Source: a virus. From it: DNA of 48,002 nucleotides. Positions 26,432 to 34,197 of the stretch are shown here, piece by piece. The notes beneath the pieces were generated by a model. The model was given only the letters and a program-made list of their open reading frames with translations. It searched no databases and was not told the origin of the DNA. The stretch lies in the IMG/VR virus record IMGVR_UViG_3300044972_001626, positions 1 to 48,002 of that record. The stretch is one strand, 5' to 3'. The translations under genes were made by a program, and so were the position numbers. The stretch's first letter is position 1, and each line of letters begins with the position of its first letter.

Positions 26432-28816
26432 TTATTCTGGTACAATGACGTATTGTGGTGGTGTTGATACTAAACGTTTTATCCATATACCACGACCATC
26501 ATATGGATCTGTGGGTGAACAAGTTACAGTAGCTGGAATATCAGAGTCATTCCCAACTCTTTGGAATACTATTGTTCCATTTGCTCTTATTGCAGATGGT
26601 GGTGCTGTTATTCTCCACAAATATTTTCCAGTTCTGTTGAGTCGCCCTCCACTCATAGCAACATTATCAAAAGCATCTGCAAGAACAAGTCTGTCTACAA
26701 GTTCATCGACATCCCCAGTTGCATTTGAGCATGGTCTTGAGTTTGAGTTATAGCTTATATCTCTCCATTTATTCAATATATTATTGTATATAGTTCGTGA
26801 ACCTGAGTCGCCTCCATTTCCAAAGTCATTTAAATACAAAACTCCATGTAAAAGAAGATGGTAAACAAATTCTACGCCATACCTTCCGCTATCAAATGAT
26901 GTGAGATAATATCCATTATACCTGTCATTCCAAAGCCAAGGAGTATTAACTGTCCAAAAATCAGGCTTTGATCTATAGTGGAGCCTCATAGTTTTTAAAT
27001 CGTAAACAAATTGTTTATGTGTTATTTGTCTTTGAAATTCTGTAGTAGATGATGTCTGGTTTGCATATCTAACAAGTGTTGCCCCCGGGCTAGGTACATA
27101 AGATGGATTTTCATGACCTTGAAAATTGTATCTCTCATCATCAGTTTGTGGATTTCGAACATATCCAGAAATATATGTTGGACTTCCTGGAAATGATAAG
27201 TAGCCCTGTCTTATTATATTTCCTGCATTTGCATACCAAGCATGACCACCACTAAAATTCGGATATTCTCGTATTATTATCGGTGCATCATTTGAATCTT
27301 GATAATATATTGATTCTTCTGGTGATATTGGAGCTTCTTCATAATCTGAATAAATTGAAGAATTAAATCTTGGTATTTCATCAAATGTATCATAAAAAAC
27401 TCTTGATGCATAATTTCCTTGGATCAATTCATTCATTGCAGACAGGTGAGAAGCTTTTATCAATATATCTCTTGTTCTTTGAGATTCTGTAGTTGCTGGT
27501 CCGGGTCCAAAATAGCTCCACTGTCTTTCATTAGAGAAGCCGTATGCAACAAAGTCGCCCGGATGTGTTACTCCATATGCTCTTGATAGCAATTCAGGTG
27601 CACTTCCCGTAAACGGAGTATTTCCTGGTATAGAATTGAATATATCTACTATAGAAGAAGCCAAAGTTTGATTTGATTGGGGATTTGTAAGCCCAGTAAA
27701 TCTTGAATCATGCATGTATGATGCTGTTGTTCTTGCGTCAAAATAATATGTTCCTCCCCAAGATATAAAATATGGATCAGTATTCCAAATTGCTGTTGGG
27801 TTACCGGAGACATCAAAACTTGATTTTCCATAATAAAGAGATAATCCATCTAATCCAAATATTGGAGATACAGATTCCTTGTCATCTTGGAAATAAGGAA
27901 TTGTTATATTATTTGAATCCAAATATTGAAGCACAGTTTTAAAGTGATCTTTATTCTCTGAATACATTGTATCCATCCACGGAGTCAAAAATCTTGTATT
28001 TTCGTAAGTTACCCCGTCCAACGTATTTCTATAATATGCAGTTTTATTCCATGAAAAGGGAACCATTTCATCAAAGTATGCATATACCATACATACTCTT
28101 CTGCTTTCTGGAATAGAAGAAGCAAGACTTACAAATTCATTTCTCTTACCAGTAGTCCAGTCAGATGCTGATGTATTTCCTATAGCCCTGTAGCCGTTAT
28201 ATTGATTTGTATCTATGATGATACCCGGAACTACAGAAAAAGTGGTGTAATTTTCAGTATTCCAAGTTGGAACATCATAAAATGTTGTTATCCAAACTTC
28301 ATAGTCAAGAATGCTTGTTGCTGCAGGAAGTATTGGATCTTCAATTGTTTGAACAGTTAATAATCTTTGGCTTACATCAGAGTGCATGTCTTCACCAGTA
28401 GCATGTAATAAATCTTCTAAACTAAGTGCTACATGACCAAAAGAATTCATCCACTCACCAGTAATTTGATTTACATAAAATAGTCCAACTGGAGTATTGT
28501 GGGGAACCCAATCAGATGGGGTAGCTACCTGTTCATGTAAATGCTTAGGTAATCTAGAAAAATGTCTAGTCAAAGATTCATTCAAAGATTTTGCAAATTC
28601 TTTATTTAATACAGGAACATAAGGAGTTCTTAATTTTTCATAGTGAGCTGCTATGAATCGTTGTTTATTGGACTCCTCTTGAAGTTTTACTTGTTGTAGA
28701 CGTAAAATTTCAGCAGCTTCTTTTTCTTTTTTAAGAACTGATCTTTTATCTGTTTCTTTTAATAGGTGTTTACCAGTTATACTGGAGATAAAATTCTTAT
28801 TAACATGTTCTCTCAT
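26432..28816 (-). CDS. large unknown late protein, 794 aa
   Basis: Not recognised. Residues about 1-120 are charged and helical with possible prohead-protease sites (LKE-T, LNE-S). The rest is a large globular region rich in Tyr, Trp, Asn and Asp. Patterns such as VCMVYAYFDEMVPFSW, IPYFQDDKESV, GLDGLSLYYG and YDTFDEIPRF recall alternating strands and loops of a TIM-barrel enzyme, perhaps glycoside-hydrolase-like, but no family is claimed. AATAAATA ends 5 nt before the ATG. A structural or cell-surface-acting virion protein is the best guess. Confidence 0.75.
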   Translation of the reverse strand: MREHVNKNFISSITGKHLLKETDKRSVLKKEKEAAEILRLQQVKLQEESNKQRFIAAHYEKLRTPYVPVLNKEFAKSLNESLTRHFSRLPKHLHEQVATPSDWVPHNTPVGLFYVNQITGEWMNSFGHVALSLEDLLHATGEDMHSDVSQRLLTVQTIEDPILPAATSILDYEVWITTFYDVPTWNTENYTTFSVVPGIIIDTNQYNGYRAIGNTSASDWTTGKRNEFVSLASSIPESRRVCMVYAYFDEMVPFSWNKTAYYRNTLDGVTYENTRFLTPWMDTMYSENKDHFKTVLQYLDSNNITIPYFQDDKESVSPIFGLDGLSLYYGKSSFDVSGNPTAIWNTDPYFISWGGTYYFDARTTASYMHDSRFTGLTNPQSNQTLASSIVDIFNSIPGNTPFTGSAPELLSRAYGVTHPGDFVAYGFSNERQWSYFGPGPATTESQRTRDILIKASHLSAMNELIQGNYASRVFYDTFDEIPRFNSSIYSDYEEAPISPEESIYYQDSNDAPIIIREYPNFSGGHAWYANAGNIIRQGYLSFPGSPTYISGYVRNPQTDDERYNFQGHENPSYVPSPGATLVRYANQTSSTTEFQRQITHKQFVYDLKTMRLHYRSKPDFWTVNTPWLWNDRYNGYYLTSFDSGRYGVEFVYHLLLHGVLYLNDFGNGGDSGSRTIYNNILNKWRDISYNSNSRPCSNATGDVDELVDRLVLADAFDNVAMSGGRLNRTGKYLWRITAPPSAIRANGTIVFQRVGNDSDIPATVTCSPTDPYDGRGIWIKRLVSTPPQYVIVPE

Positions 28817-28821
28817 ATATC

Positions 28822-28829
28822 TATTTATT
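28822..28829 (-). promoter_or_regulatory. late promoter motif AATAAATA
   Basis: Minus-strand AATAAATA followed by GATAT and the ATG at 28816 (5 nt), nearly identical to the arrangement before the 4527 gene. Confidence 0.7.
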
Positions 28830-28832
28830 CCG

Positions 28833-28861
28833 TTGGATTAAAGGTAATTCTAGAGTATAAT
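28833..28861 (+). promoter_or_regulatory. sigma70-like promoter, leaderless
   Basis: TTGGAT (28833-28838), 17 bp, TATAAT (28856-28861). The -10 box ends 6 nt before the ATG at 28868. Divergent from the late promoter at 28822. Confidence 0.75.
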
Positions 28862-28867
28862 ACACAT

Positions 28868-29053
28868 ATGATGTCAAACAAAGAACTTGAAGAACAAATT
28901 TACGAATTTGGATCTGTCATGTATAAACTTGGTAGACTTGAGACTGATGGAAAAGAAACTTTAAAAGAGTATAACCAATGTTGCAAAAAAAGAGAAGAGC
29001 TCACCAAGATTTTTGATGAGCTCTTCAAAAGTAAAACTAAATTGGTTTTGTGA
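28868..29053 (+). CDS. small coiled-coil protein, 61 aa
   Basis: Unrecognised helical protein (MMSNKELEEQIYEFGSV...). Start set by the promoter 6 nt upstream. It is an isolated rightward early gene between leftward late genes and abuts the 29054 stop tail to tail. Confidence 0.65.
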   Translation: MMSNKELEEQIYEFGSVMYKLGRLETDGKETLKEYNQCCKKREELTKIFDELFKSKTKLVL

Positions 29054-29620
29054 TCAATATCGCTTTTTTCTACCTTGAAGCATTGCTGGTCCACTAACTT
29101 GAGGACCATTTTGGCCTCCGGTAAATTGGTTTAGATATTGTTGAGCTGCGGCTGCACCTTGACTACCAAGAATTTGTCCAAGCATTGCACCACTGTATGT
29201 GGAAGCGCCACCACCTGCACCACCCAATGGACCCGAGTCACTAACGCCGAAAGCACCACGTGCAATGGTATTATTAACAGTCGGACCTTGACCAGCCATA
29301 ATTCTTTGAGCAGCTGCACCTACGCCATTACCACCTGAAGCTTGAGCTCCACCATTTTGGAAGCTTGCTGCATAGGCATAAGCTGCTGCAGGATTACTAC
29401 CTAAAAGCTGACCAAAATATCCTCCATCAAATCCACCAGTATTCTGGGAAGTTGTGGCCGTATTGTCAAAACTACCACCAAATCCACCAGACTCTGATGG
29501 GCGATTAGCAGCCATTGCGCTTGAGGCTTCAGCTATATGGTGAAGGCTGTAATTGATTTGCGAAATTTGTTCTTGCAGTTGGTTGCAACGATTTTTGTAA
29601 TATTGTGTCATATAATTCAT
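29054..29620 (-). CDS. YYK-tagged Gly/Ala-rich late protein, 188 aa
   Basis: MNYMTQYYKNRCNQLQEQ is the second N-terminal tag type, ending in HIAEASSA where IAE-A is a predicted prohead-protease site. The mature part is Gly/Ala/Ser/Asn/Gln-rich with little sequence complexity and a basic GRKKRY end. AAAGGAA ribosome-binding site. Probably a packaged or head-lining protein. Confidence 0.75.
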   Translation of the reverse strand: MNYMTQYYKNRCNQLQEQISQINYSLHHIAEASSAMAANRPSESGGFGGSFDNTATTSQNTGGFDGGYFGQLLGSNPAAAYAYAASFQNGGAQASGGNGVGAAAQRIMAGQGPTVNNTIARGAFGVSDSGPLGGAGGGASTYSGAMLGQILGSQGAAAAQQYLNQFTGGQNGPQVSGPAMLQGRKKRY

Positions 29621-29658
29621 TATTTTTTCCTTTGTGTAAAGTCTATAGTACTTTAGTA

Positions 29659-30183
29659 TTAGTATTTAGCAGGATTAATTTTTACTTTTGCTTTGGTTCG
29701 TTTTGTAGCAATAAGTCCCATTTTTGTTGTGTTTAAACCATCATATTGAGATACTGGATTTAGTGGAACTGCCCCTAATTTATAGGGTTTTAAGTCAGTA
29801 TTTACTCGTGATCTTACATAGTTCCCTACAGCCTGATTGACATCTTGCCATGTAGCAAATTCATCATAGTTGTTTTCTGTATCATTATTGTCACCATTTA
29901 ACCCTAGTCTGGTTTTAGCTTCTTTGCCACCGTGAACACGCATAACATTCATAACTTGTGCAGCAAGAGATGGTGTAAGATCAAAACCCAAACCGAAGGT
30001 AGGTTTTTTTACTACTGTTGTTGTTGGTGAAGTACCCTTTCCTGCTGGATTTCGAACAACGATGTCTGTAAAAACTGATGATCCACCAAGACCAGGTACG
30101 AAAGCTTTATCCGTTGTTTCTCCTACTGGCTTTCCTATAATTGGAGCAGCTGCTTCTATAAAATATTTTAAATATTTACTCAT
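29659..30183 (-). CDS. capsid-targeted late protein, 174 aa
   Basis: MSKYLKYFIEAAAP matches the capsid-targeting consensus with FIE-A. The body contains TWQDVNQAVGNYVRSRV, shared with the 26142 protein, and a basic C-terminus (TKRTKAKVKINPAKY). Start codon overlaps the stop of the 30183-32102 gene (TAATG), so the two are coupled. Confidence 0.75.
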   Translation of the reverse strand: MSKYLKYFIEAAAPIIGKPVGETTDKAFVPGLGGSSVFTDIVVRNPAGKGTSPTTTVVKKPTFGLGFDLTPSLAAQVMNVMRVHGGKEAKTRLGLNGDNNDTENNYDEFATWQDVNQAVGNYVRSRVNTDLKPYKLGAVPLNPVSQYDGLNTTKMGLIATKRTKAKVKINPAKY

Positions 30184-32102
30184 TATGCTCTTATGTTAGG
30201 AGTTCTGCCAGCAGTGGCTACTAGTTTCTTCTTCAATGGTGCACCCAAAGGTCCAGCCTGTGCATCAGCCATTGGATTGGCTGATGGAATTGGAATTCCT
30301 CTGTTTTGTGCAGTCGGTCCACCTGTTTGTTGTGGATCAATTGGGGCACCAGCACTAGCCAATTGTGGTTTAATAGTCATTGTTGCTGCTTTTGCTGTTA
30401 CAGATGACCCAACCGCGACTGGTGGTGCAGCCGGAGCAAGAGGTCTGGCTGGTGTAGCATTCTGTTGTGGAATTGTTGCATTACGTGCAGGAGCAACAAT
30501 AGGTTTCACGGGGTTAGGATTACCACTTACAGGGCTTGTGGTAGGTTGCATCGCTGGAGTTGTATTTCGAGCACCTGTAGTGCTTGATGGTGGTCCAACA
30601 GATGTTGGAACTGATGCTGGTGGTGGTGCTTGTTGTCTTGTTTGTAACTGTGGTTGACCAACAGCACTATTTGCTCCAGCTGGAGTTGGTTTTGCTGGTT
30701 GTGTTGTCATATTTGCCGCAGCATTTGTAACTTGACCACCTCTTGTCTTGGGACCTCTATCTTCTATGGAACCACGGTCATTATTTACATCAACTGGAAC
30801 ATCTGTACGATCTCTTAGATCAGCTGCAGTTTGTTGTGCAATATTGTTTATAAATCCAGGAGTTACAATTTGTCTTCCATTTGAATCCAAATTTCTTTGA
30901 CTTTCACGATATTTTGGATCATTTCTAAAACGATCTAATTCTCTTTGTGATGCATCAACTTGACGATCAAGCCTTCCGGTCTCTTTAGCCATTTCATCGT
31001 TTTGTTTTTGGTATCCTTGGTTCATCGCATCAGAGCTAAGAGCTCCCTGTCTTGCTGCTTCTGAACCATATCTTCCAGCCCCTGCTAGTCTACTTACTAA
31101 AGCACTGTCTTCTCTATTTGTTGCATCATACTTACGACCAGTTTGTCTTTCAAACTCACCACGAGTCATACTCGTTCCTTGAATTATTGTATCTGGTCCT
31201 AATCGGTCAATTGTTGTAGCAAGTGAAGCAGGCCTTCCTTGTGCATCAACATATTGACCTCTTGCATTTTGAGTATAACCCATCTTTTCGTAACCAGCTT
31301 TTTCTAATCCAGCAACAGCTGATGCATCTCTGGCTTTTCGTGCATCTTTATCGGCTTGGCTCATAAAGCGTTCTTTCGAATCGCTTTTTACCATTCTGTC
31401 AATGTCAGATTGTGAAAATTTATCATTACCTTTCTTCATTGCTCTCTGAGAACGTAATTGACTTACAGCTCTAGCTGCATTTGTTGATGCGCTTGAGCTT
31501 GGGTTAAGTGCACCCATTCGTGCAAGATTTTCTTCTGCTTCATCTCTTGTTTGTTGATTTCTTTTTGCGTAATAAGCTCGTCTTGCAGATTCATAATCAC
31601 CTTTTTCCGTATTTGGAGCCATGGGTGCTTTGCCTCTATTATTTTCTCTAGAGTCTGCACTACGGTCTTCTTCTGGTGGTGGTGGTGGTGGAGTATATGG
31701 TTGTTGTGGTAACCCAGGATTCTGTGGAACAAAGTTTGGGTCTCTTGGATCTTGTGGTATTGGAGCTACACCAGGTGAACCAGGTTCACTTAGACCAATT
31801 AAACCAGGAACTTCATTTGAACCAGGTAAAGCGATTCCAGGAGGTGGGGTCAGAGGCGGTTGTTGTGGTTGAATCGGTGCAGGACCATTTGGAGTCAACA
31901 AATCTGGTGGCGAAAGAGGAATCGGAGCACCTGGTGCACCCTGAACTGGGTTACCATTATCGTCAACCCAAACACCATCAACTAAGCGAGACTGTGATTT
32001 TTTAGGAGCTGGAGCTACCTCATTTAACACTCTAAGCAAATGATCTCTTTCGTTTAAAAGGTTCTCAGATAGCTCTTTATAATATTTTGCAACATTGTCC
32101 AT
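30183..32102 (-). CDS. YYK-tagged Pro/Gln/Ala-rich late protein, 639 aa
   Basis: Start at 32102 (MDNVAKYYKELSENLL) follows AGAGGA; a longer frame crosses the divergent promoter and is rejected. The tag ends at VLNEVAPA (LNE-V, predicted cut). Then come a Pro/Gln/Gly-rich region (about 45-160), a charged helical middle with many Arg and Asp, and a Pro/Ala/Thr-rich tail. No globular domain is recognised. Likely a large disordered virion protein, possibly ejected with DNA. Confidence 0.75.
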   Translation of the reverse strand: MDNVAKYYKELSENLLNERDHLLRVLNEVAPAPKKSQSRLVDGVWVDDNGNPVQGAPGAPIPLSPPDLLTPNGPAPIQPQQPPLTPPPGIALPGSNEVPGLIGLSEPGSPGVAPIPQDPRDPNFVPQNPGLPQQPYTPPPPPPEEDRSADSRENNRGKAPMAPNTEKGDYESARRAYYAKRNQQTRDEAEENLARMGALNPSSSASTNAARAVSQLRSQRAMKKGNDKFSQSDIDRMVKSDSKERFMSQADKDARKARDASAVAGLEKAGYEKMGYTQNARGQYVDAQGRPASLATTIDRLGPDTIIQGTSMTRGEFERQTGRKYDATNREDSALVSRLAGAGRYGSEAARQGALSSDAMNQGYQKQNDEMAKETGRLDRQVDASQRELDRFRNDPKYRESQRNLDSNGRQIVTPGFINNIAQQTAADLRDRTDVPVDVNNDRGSIEDRGPKTRGGQVTNAAANMTTQPAKPTPAGANSAVGQPQLQTRQQAPPPASVPTSVGPPSSTTGARNTTPAMQPTTSPVSGNPNPVKPIVAPARNATIPQQNATPARPLAPAAPPVAVGSSVTAKAATMTIKPQLASAGAPIDPQQTGGPTAQNRGIPIPSANPMADAQAGPLGAPLKKKLVATAGRTPNIRA

Positions 32103-32133
32103 GAAGTGGTCCTCTTTATGATTATTTAGTGTA

Positions 32134-32161
32134 TTGACACATAGAAGAATTCTGTTATAAT
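32134..32161 (+). promoter_or_regulatory. sigma70-like promoter, leaderless
   Basis: TTGACA (32134-32139), 16 bp, TATAAT (32156-32161). The -10 box ends 7 nt before the ATG at 32169. Confidence 0.8.
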
Positions 32162-32168
32162 ATGCATT

Positions 32169-32417
32169 ATGGCAAGAAAAAAGACAATTCCGCCAATATA
32201 TGAAACTTTTAAAACTGAAGTTTCTAAACACAATTTACATGTTCAGATCAAGAAATATGGGTACTGTGATGATTGGTGTGCTTCAGTGTTACATGAAGTA
32301 GGTGGTGTAATGCGATGTATATGGCATAATAGCCCAAATGACAAACAACTCCCTCTTGAAAAATTTTGGGAGTCACAAGCATGGCTTACGCATAATGATA
32401 AAAACAATAAAAAATAA
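32169..32417 (+). CDS. hypothetical protein, 82 aa
   Basis: Unrecognised. Basic start (MARKKTIPPIYE), a YGYCDDWCASVLHEVGG segment with two Cys and several Trp. Start from promoter spacing. First of two rightward genes ended by the terminator at 32699. Confidence 0.65.
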   Translation: MARKKTIPPIYETFKTEVSKHNLHVQIKKYGYCDDWCASVLHEVGGVMRCIWHNSPNDKQLPLEKFWESQAWLTHNDKNNKK

Positions 32418-32485
32418 ATTTAATAAACTTTCGTTTATCGTTCGGTTTTACTTTGTTATGTTTCTTGACTCTAGGAAAATTCCCA

Positions 32486-32692
32486 ATGGCTAATACTATT
32501 ACTACTTGCAGCGCAATTCACACCACAGAAGAACTTTTTATTGTTTCAGTAAAACCTTCATACGACAATAAAACCATGTTTGACTTGGTTATTGAAGGTG
32601 AAGGAAAGAACGTTGTTTTTATTACTGGATCTAAAGAAGAGTTGTCTAAAGTTGCTTCGGCTATAAACCGAGCAATCGCCAACGTCTCTTAA
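32486..32692 (+). CDS. hypothetical protein, 68 aa
   Basis: Unrecognised small alpha/beta protein (MANTITTCSAIHTTEELFIVSV...). The ATG at 32486 follows AGGAAAA; a start 33 bases earlier lacks a ribosome-binding site. Ends at an intrinsic terminator. Confidence 0.65.
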   Translation: MANTITTCSAIHTTEELFIVSVKPSYDNKTMFDLVIEGEGKNVVFITGSKEELSKVASAINRAIANVS

Positions 32693-32698
32693 ACACTC

Positions 32699-32726
32699 AA
32701 GGCCCCTTACGGGGCCTTGTTGTTAT
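32699..32726. terminator. bidirectional intrinsic terminator
   Basis: AAGGCCCC, TTAC loop, GGGGCCTT, with T-rich DNA to the right and A-rich DNA to the left. It lies between convergent genes (32692 rightward, 32728 leftward). Confidence 0.85.
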
Positions 32727-32727
32727 A

Positions 32728-33060
32728 TTACTTTTTGTTCTTAGAGAAGTTCTTCAGCATCTGGGCGAGTTTGGCTCTGCGACCAACTTTGCCACTCTTA
32801 TTAGATGCCTTTTCGAGTTTGTCTGAATCAACAGGATTCTTTTTCTTATCCTTTAAAGCCTCTTCCATCTTAGCATTTTTCTTAGATTTGGCTTTAAATT
32901 TATGTTTCTCGTCATTCGCCTCGTTGATTAACATCGCATCAGACACGGGGTCCATGTATTCCAAAATTTGATCGTAAATTTCAAGAGCTTCTGCAAGCTC
33001 TAAATTTTGTTCGTTGAGTTCGTTAATTTGATCTTGGTATTGTTTAATGAATGGATCCAT
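32728..33060 (-). CDS. YYK-like tagged basic late protein, 110 aa
   Basis: N-terminus MDPFIKQYQDQINELNEQ is a diverged version of the second tag family; a long helix follows, then AMLINEAND with INE-A as predicted cut. The remainder is lysine-rich. A perfect TATAAATA ends 5 nt before the ATG. A small basic head-packaged protein is likely. Confidence 0.75.
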   Translation of the reverse strand: MDPFIKQYQDQINELNEQNLELAEALEIYDQILEYMDPVSDAMLINEANDEKHKFKAKSKKNAKMEEALKDKKKNPVDSDKLEKASNKSGKVGRRAKLAQMLKNFSKNKK

Positions 33061-33065
33061 GAAGT

Positions 33066-33073
33066 TATTTATA
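33066..33073 (-). promoter_or_regulatory. late promoter TATAAATA
   Basis: Perfect motif on the minus strand, then ACTTC and the ATG at 33060 (5 nt). CTAAATA for the rightward gene at 33101 lies at 33078-33084. Confidence 0.8.
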
Positions 33074-33100
33074 ATAGCTAAATATTAGTGGAGAAAAAAT

Positions 33101-33334
33101 ATGATTCATTACAAAAGAGCAAAAGTTTTAGCATCAGGTGCCATTAGTCCTATGAATAAAGGAATTTTGGTAACTACAGGGTCAGCTTCAACATTATCAT
33201 TATCCTGCATAGATCCCAATGGCTCAACGGTTGGTGTAACTTATGCAGTTGGTACGGGGTCATCTGAATTTATTCCATTATACGTCAAAAGTTGGACTGG
33301 TACTAATACACCAAGTGTATGGGAAATGAATTGA
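33101..33334 (+). CDS. small beta-rich structural-type protein, 77 aa
   Basis: Unrecognised. Beta-strand pattern rich in Gly/Ser/Thr (NKGILVTTGSASTLSLS, GSTVGVTYAVG, SSEFIPLYVKSW), as in small virion decoration or tail proteins. CTAAATA upstream and a good GGAG ribosome-binding site. A rightward late gene divergent from 33060. Confidence 0.65.
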   Translation: MIHYKRAKVLASGAISPMNKGILVTTGSASTLSLSCIDPNGSTVGVTYAVGTGSSEFIPLYVKSWTGTNTPSVWEMN

Positions 33335-33358
33335 TTTTCTCTATTGATATGGTATAAT
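33331..33358 (+). promoter_or_regulatory. sigma70-like promoter, leaderless
   Basis: TTGATT (33331-33336), 16 bp, TATAAT (33353-33358). The -10 box ends 7 nt before the ATG at 33366. The -35 box overlaps the stop of the preceding gene. Confidence 0.75.
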
Positions 33359-33365
33359 ATACACC

Positions 33366-33545
33366 ATGGAAGGAACCCATGGTGCAGGTAAAGGCGATTC
33401 ATATCGACATGTGAATTATGCATCCTGGTGTAAAAATTGGGATGAAATTTTTAAAAAAGATGATAAAGCCACAAAAAGAAAATCCAGTAATAGCAAGAAG
33501 CATAAGCCGTTATCACGTCGAAAGAATAATCCGAAAGGTGAATAG
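33366..33545 (+). CDS. conserved small basic phage protein, 59 aa
   Basis: MEGTHGAGKGDSYRHVNY ... NWDEIFKK with a lysine-rich tail resembles a small protein common in T4-like phages (HxGKGDxYRxVxxxKxxxNWxxIF; recalled). Function unknown. Start from promoter spacing. It overlaps the GTG start of the next gene. Confidence 0.75.
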   Translation: MEGTHGAGKGDSYRHVNYASWCKNWDEIFKKDDKATKRKSSNSKKHKPLSRRKNNPKGE

Positions 33546-33750
33546 TTACACTTATCTGATTGAAGGTGAAACTTTGTTTACACGAGGAACTACTGATAAC
33601 AGTATGGTTGACTTTGAAGGTGGACCATACATTGAAGTTGGTATGTCGGCAAGAGAAGCATCTATTCCCGACAATAGAATTATTGATTCTTTGATGTTTG
33701 TTGAATCAGATAAAAAGAATTACGCCATAGTTAAAATTACTGTTAAATAA
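33538..33750 (+). CDS. hypothetical protein, 70 aa, GTG start
   Basis: Unrecognised. GTG at 33538 lies within the end of the previous gene and follows GAAAG; a much longer frame upstream lies entirely in another frame of the 33366 gene and is rejected. Beta-type sequence (SYTYLIEGETLFTRG). It ends 4 bases before tRNA-Tyr. Confidence 0.6.
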   Translation: MNSYTYLIEGETLFTRGTTDNSMVDFEGGPYIEVGMSAREASIPDNRIIDSLMFVESDKKNYAIVKITVK

Positions 33751-33754
33751 TTAA

Positions 33755-33837
33755 GCAAGAGTACTCAAGCGGTCAACGAGGGCAGACTGTAAATCTGCTG
33801 ATTCATTTCTACGAAGGTTCGAATCCCTCCTCTTGCA
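33755..33837 (+). tRNA. tRNA-Tyr (GUA)
   Basis: Acceptor GCAAGAG/CTCTTGC, anticodon stem GCAGA/TCTGC with loop CTGTAAA (anticodon GUA), and the long variable arm expected for bacterial tRNA-Tyr. The T-stem has one mismatch. Confidence 0.9.
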
Positions 33838-33844
33838 TTGACAT

Positions 33845-34133
33845 TGTTGATATCGGAACGAGAGTTGCACAACACAGGGGTTCGACTCCCCTCGGGTCCA
33901 TTAGGTGTATTCAGAATGTTCTGCGACTTCTGATAAGCCGAACCAAGTCCTCGCCGCAGTGGGGCATTTCTTAAGGGCCCGTTAAGGTATCGATTGGCAA
34001 GTAGTAGTGAAGAAGGAGATGTCCGTTTCGGGTAACAAGAAACGTAAATAAACAGTTGCAAACCATGATTGCTAACCAATTAGCAATGGCTGCTTAAAGC
34101 AGTGGGGTCTGGTCTCCCGCATCTGAATCGACC
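33845..34133 (+). ncRNA. ssrA: circularly permuted (two-piece) tmRNA
   Basis: tmRNA rescues stalled ribosomes by acting as tRNA and mRNA. The T-arm and 3' acceptor end come first: AGGGG TTCGACT CCCCT (33876-33892) and CGGGTCC-A (33893-33900). The 5' acceptor strand GGGCCCG (33975-33981) lies downstream, pairs fully with it (one G-U), and is followed by the D-like AAGGTATCGATTGG. Next come a pseudoknot-like CCGTTTC...GAAACG and the tag region GCAAAC... ending GCTGCTTAA (near 34095). The order is that of permuted tmRNA genes, with a 74-base intervening segment containing a TCAGAA/TTCTGA hairpin. The tag frame is discussed as a finding. The 5' and 3' limits are approximate. Confidence 0.8.
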
Positions 34134-34134
34134 C

Positions 34135-34164
34135 AAAGCCCTGTGAAAGCAGGGCTTTGTTATT
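34135..34164 (+). terminator. intrinsic terminator after tmRNA
   Basis: AAAGCCCTG, loop TGAAAG, CAGGGCTTT, then GTTATT. It ends the tRNA-Tyr/tmRNA transcript. Confidence 0.8.
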
Positions 34165-34190
34165 GACACCTATACTATATCGTGTATAAT
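34163..34190 (+). promoter_or_regulatory. sigma70-like promoter, leaderless
   Basis: TTGACA (34163-34168), 16 bp, TATAAT (34185-34190), both consensus. The -10 box ends 7 nt before the ATG at 34198. Confidence 0.85.
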
Positions 34191-34197
34191 ATAACAT

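Noticed and set aside
30193-30657. 154-codon rightward ORF inside the 30183-32102 gene
   Set aside because: Antisense shadow of a Pro/Ala/Gln-rich protein; no initiation signal.
33418-33537. Upstream extension of the 33538 protein to an ATG at 33418
   Set aside because: This part lies wholly within the 33366 gene in another frame; the GTG at 33538 has a ribosome-binding site and normal coupling.
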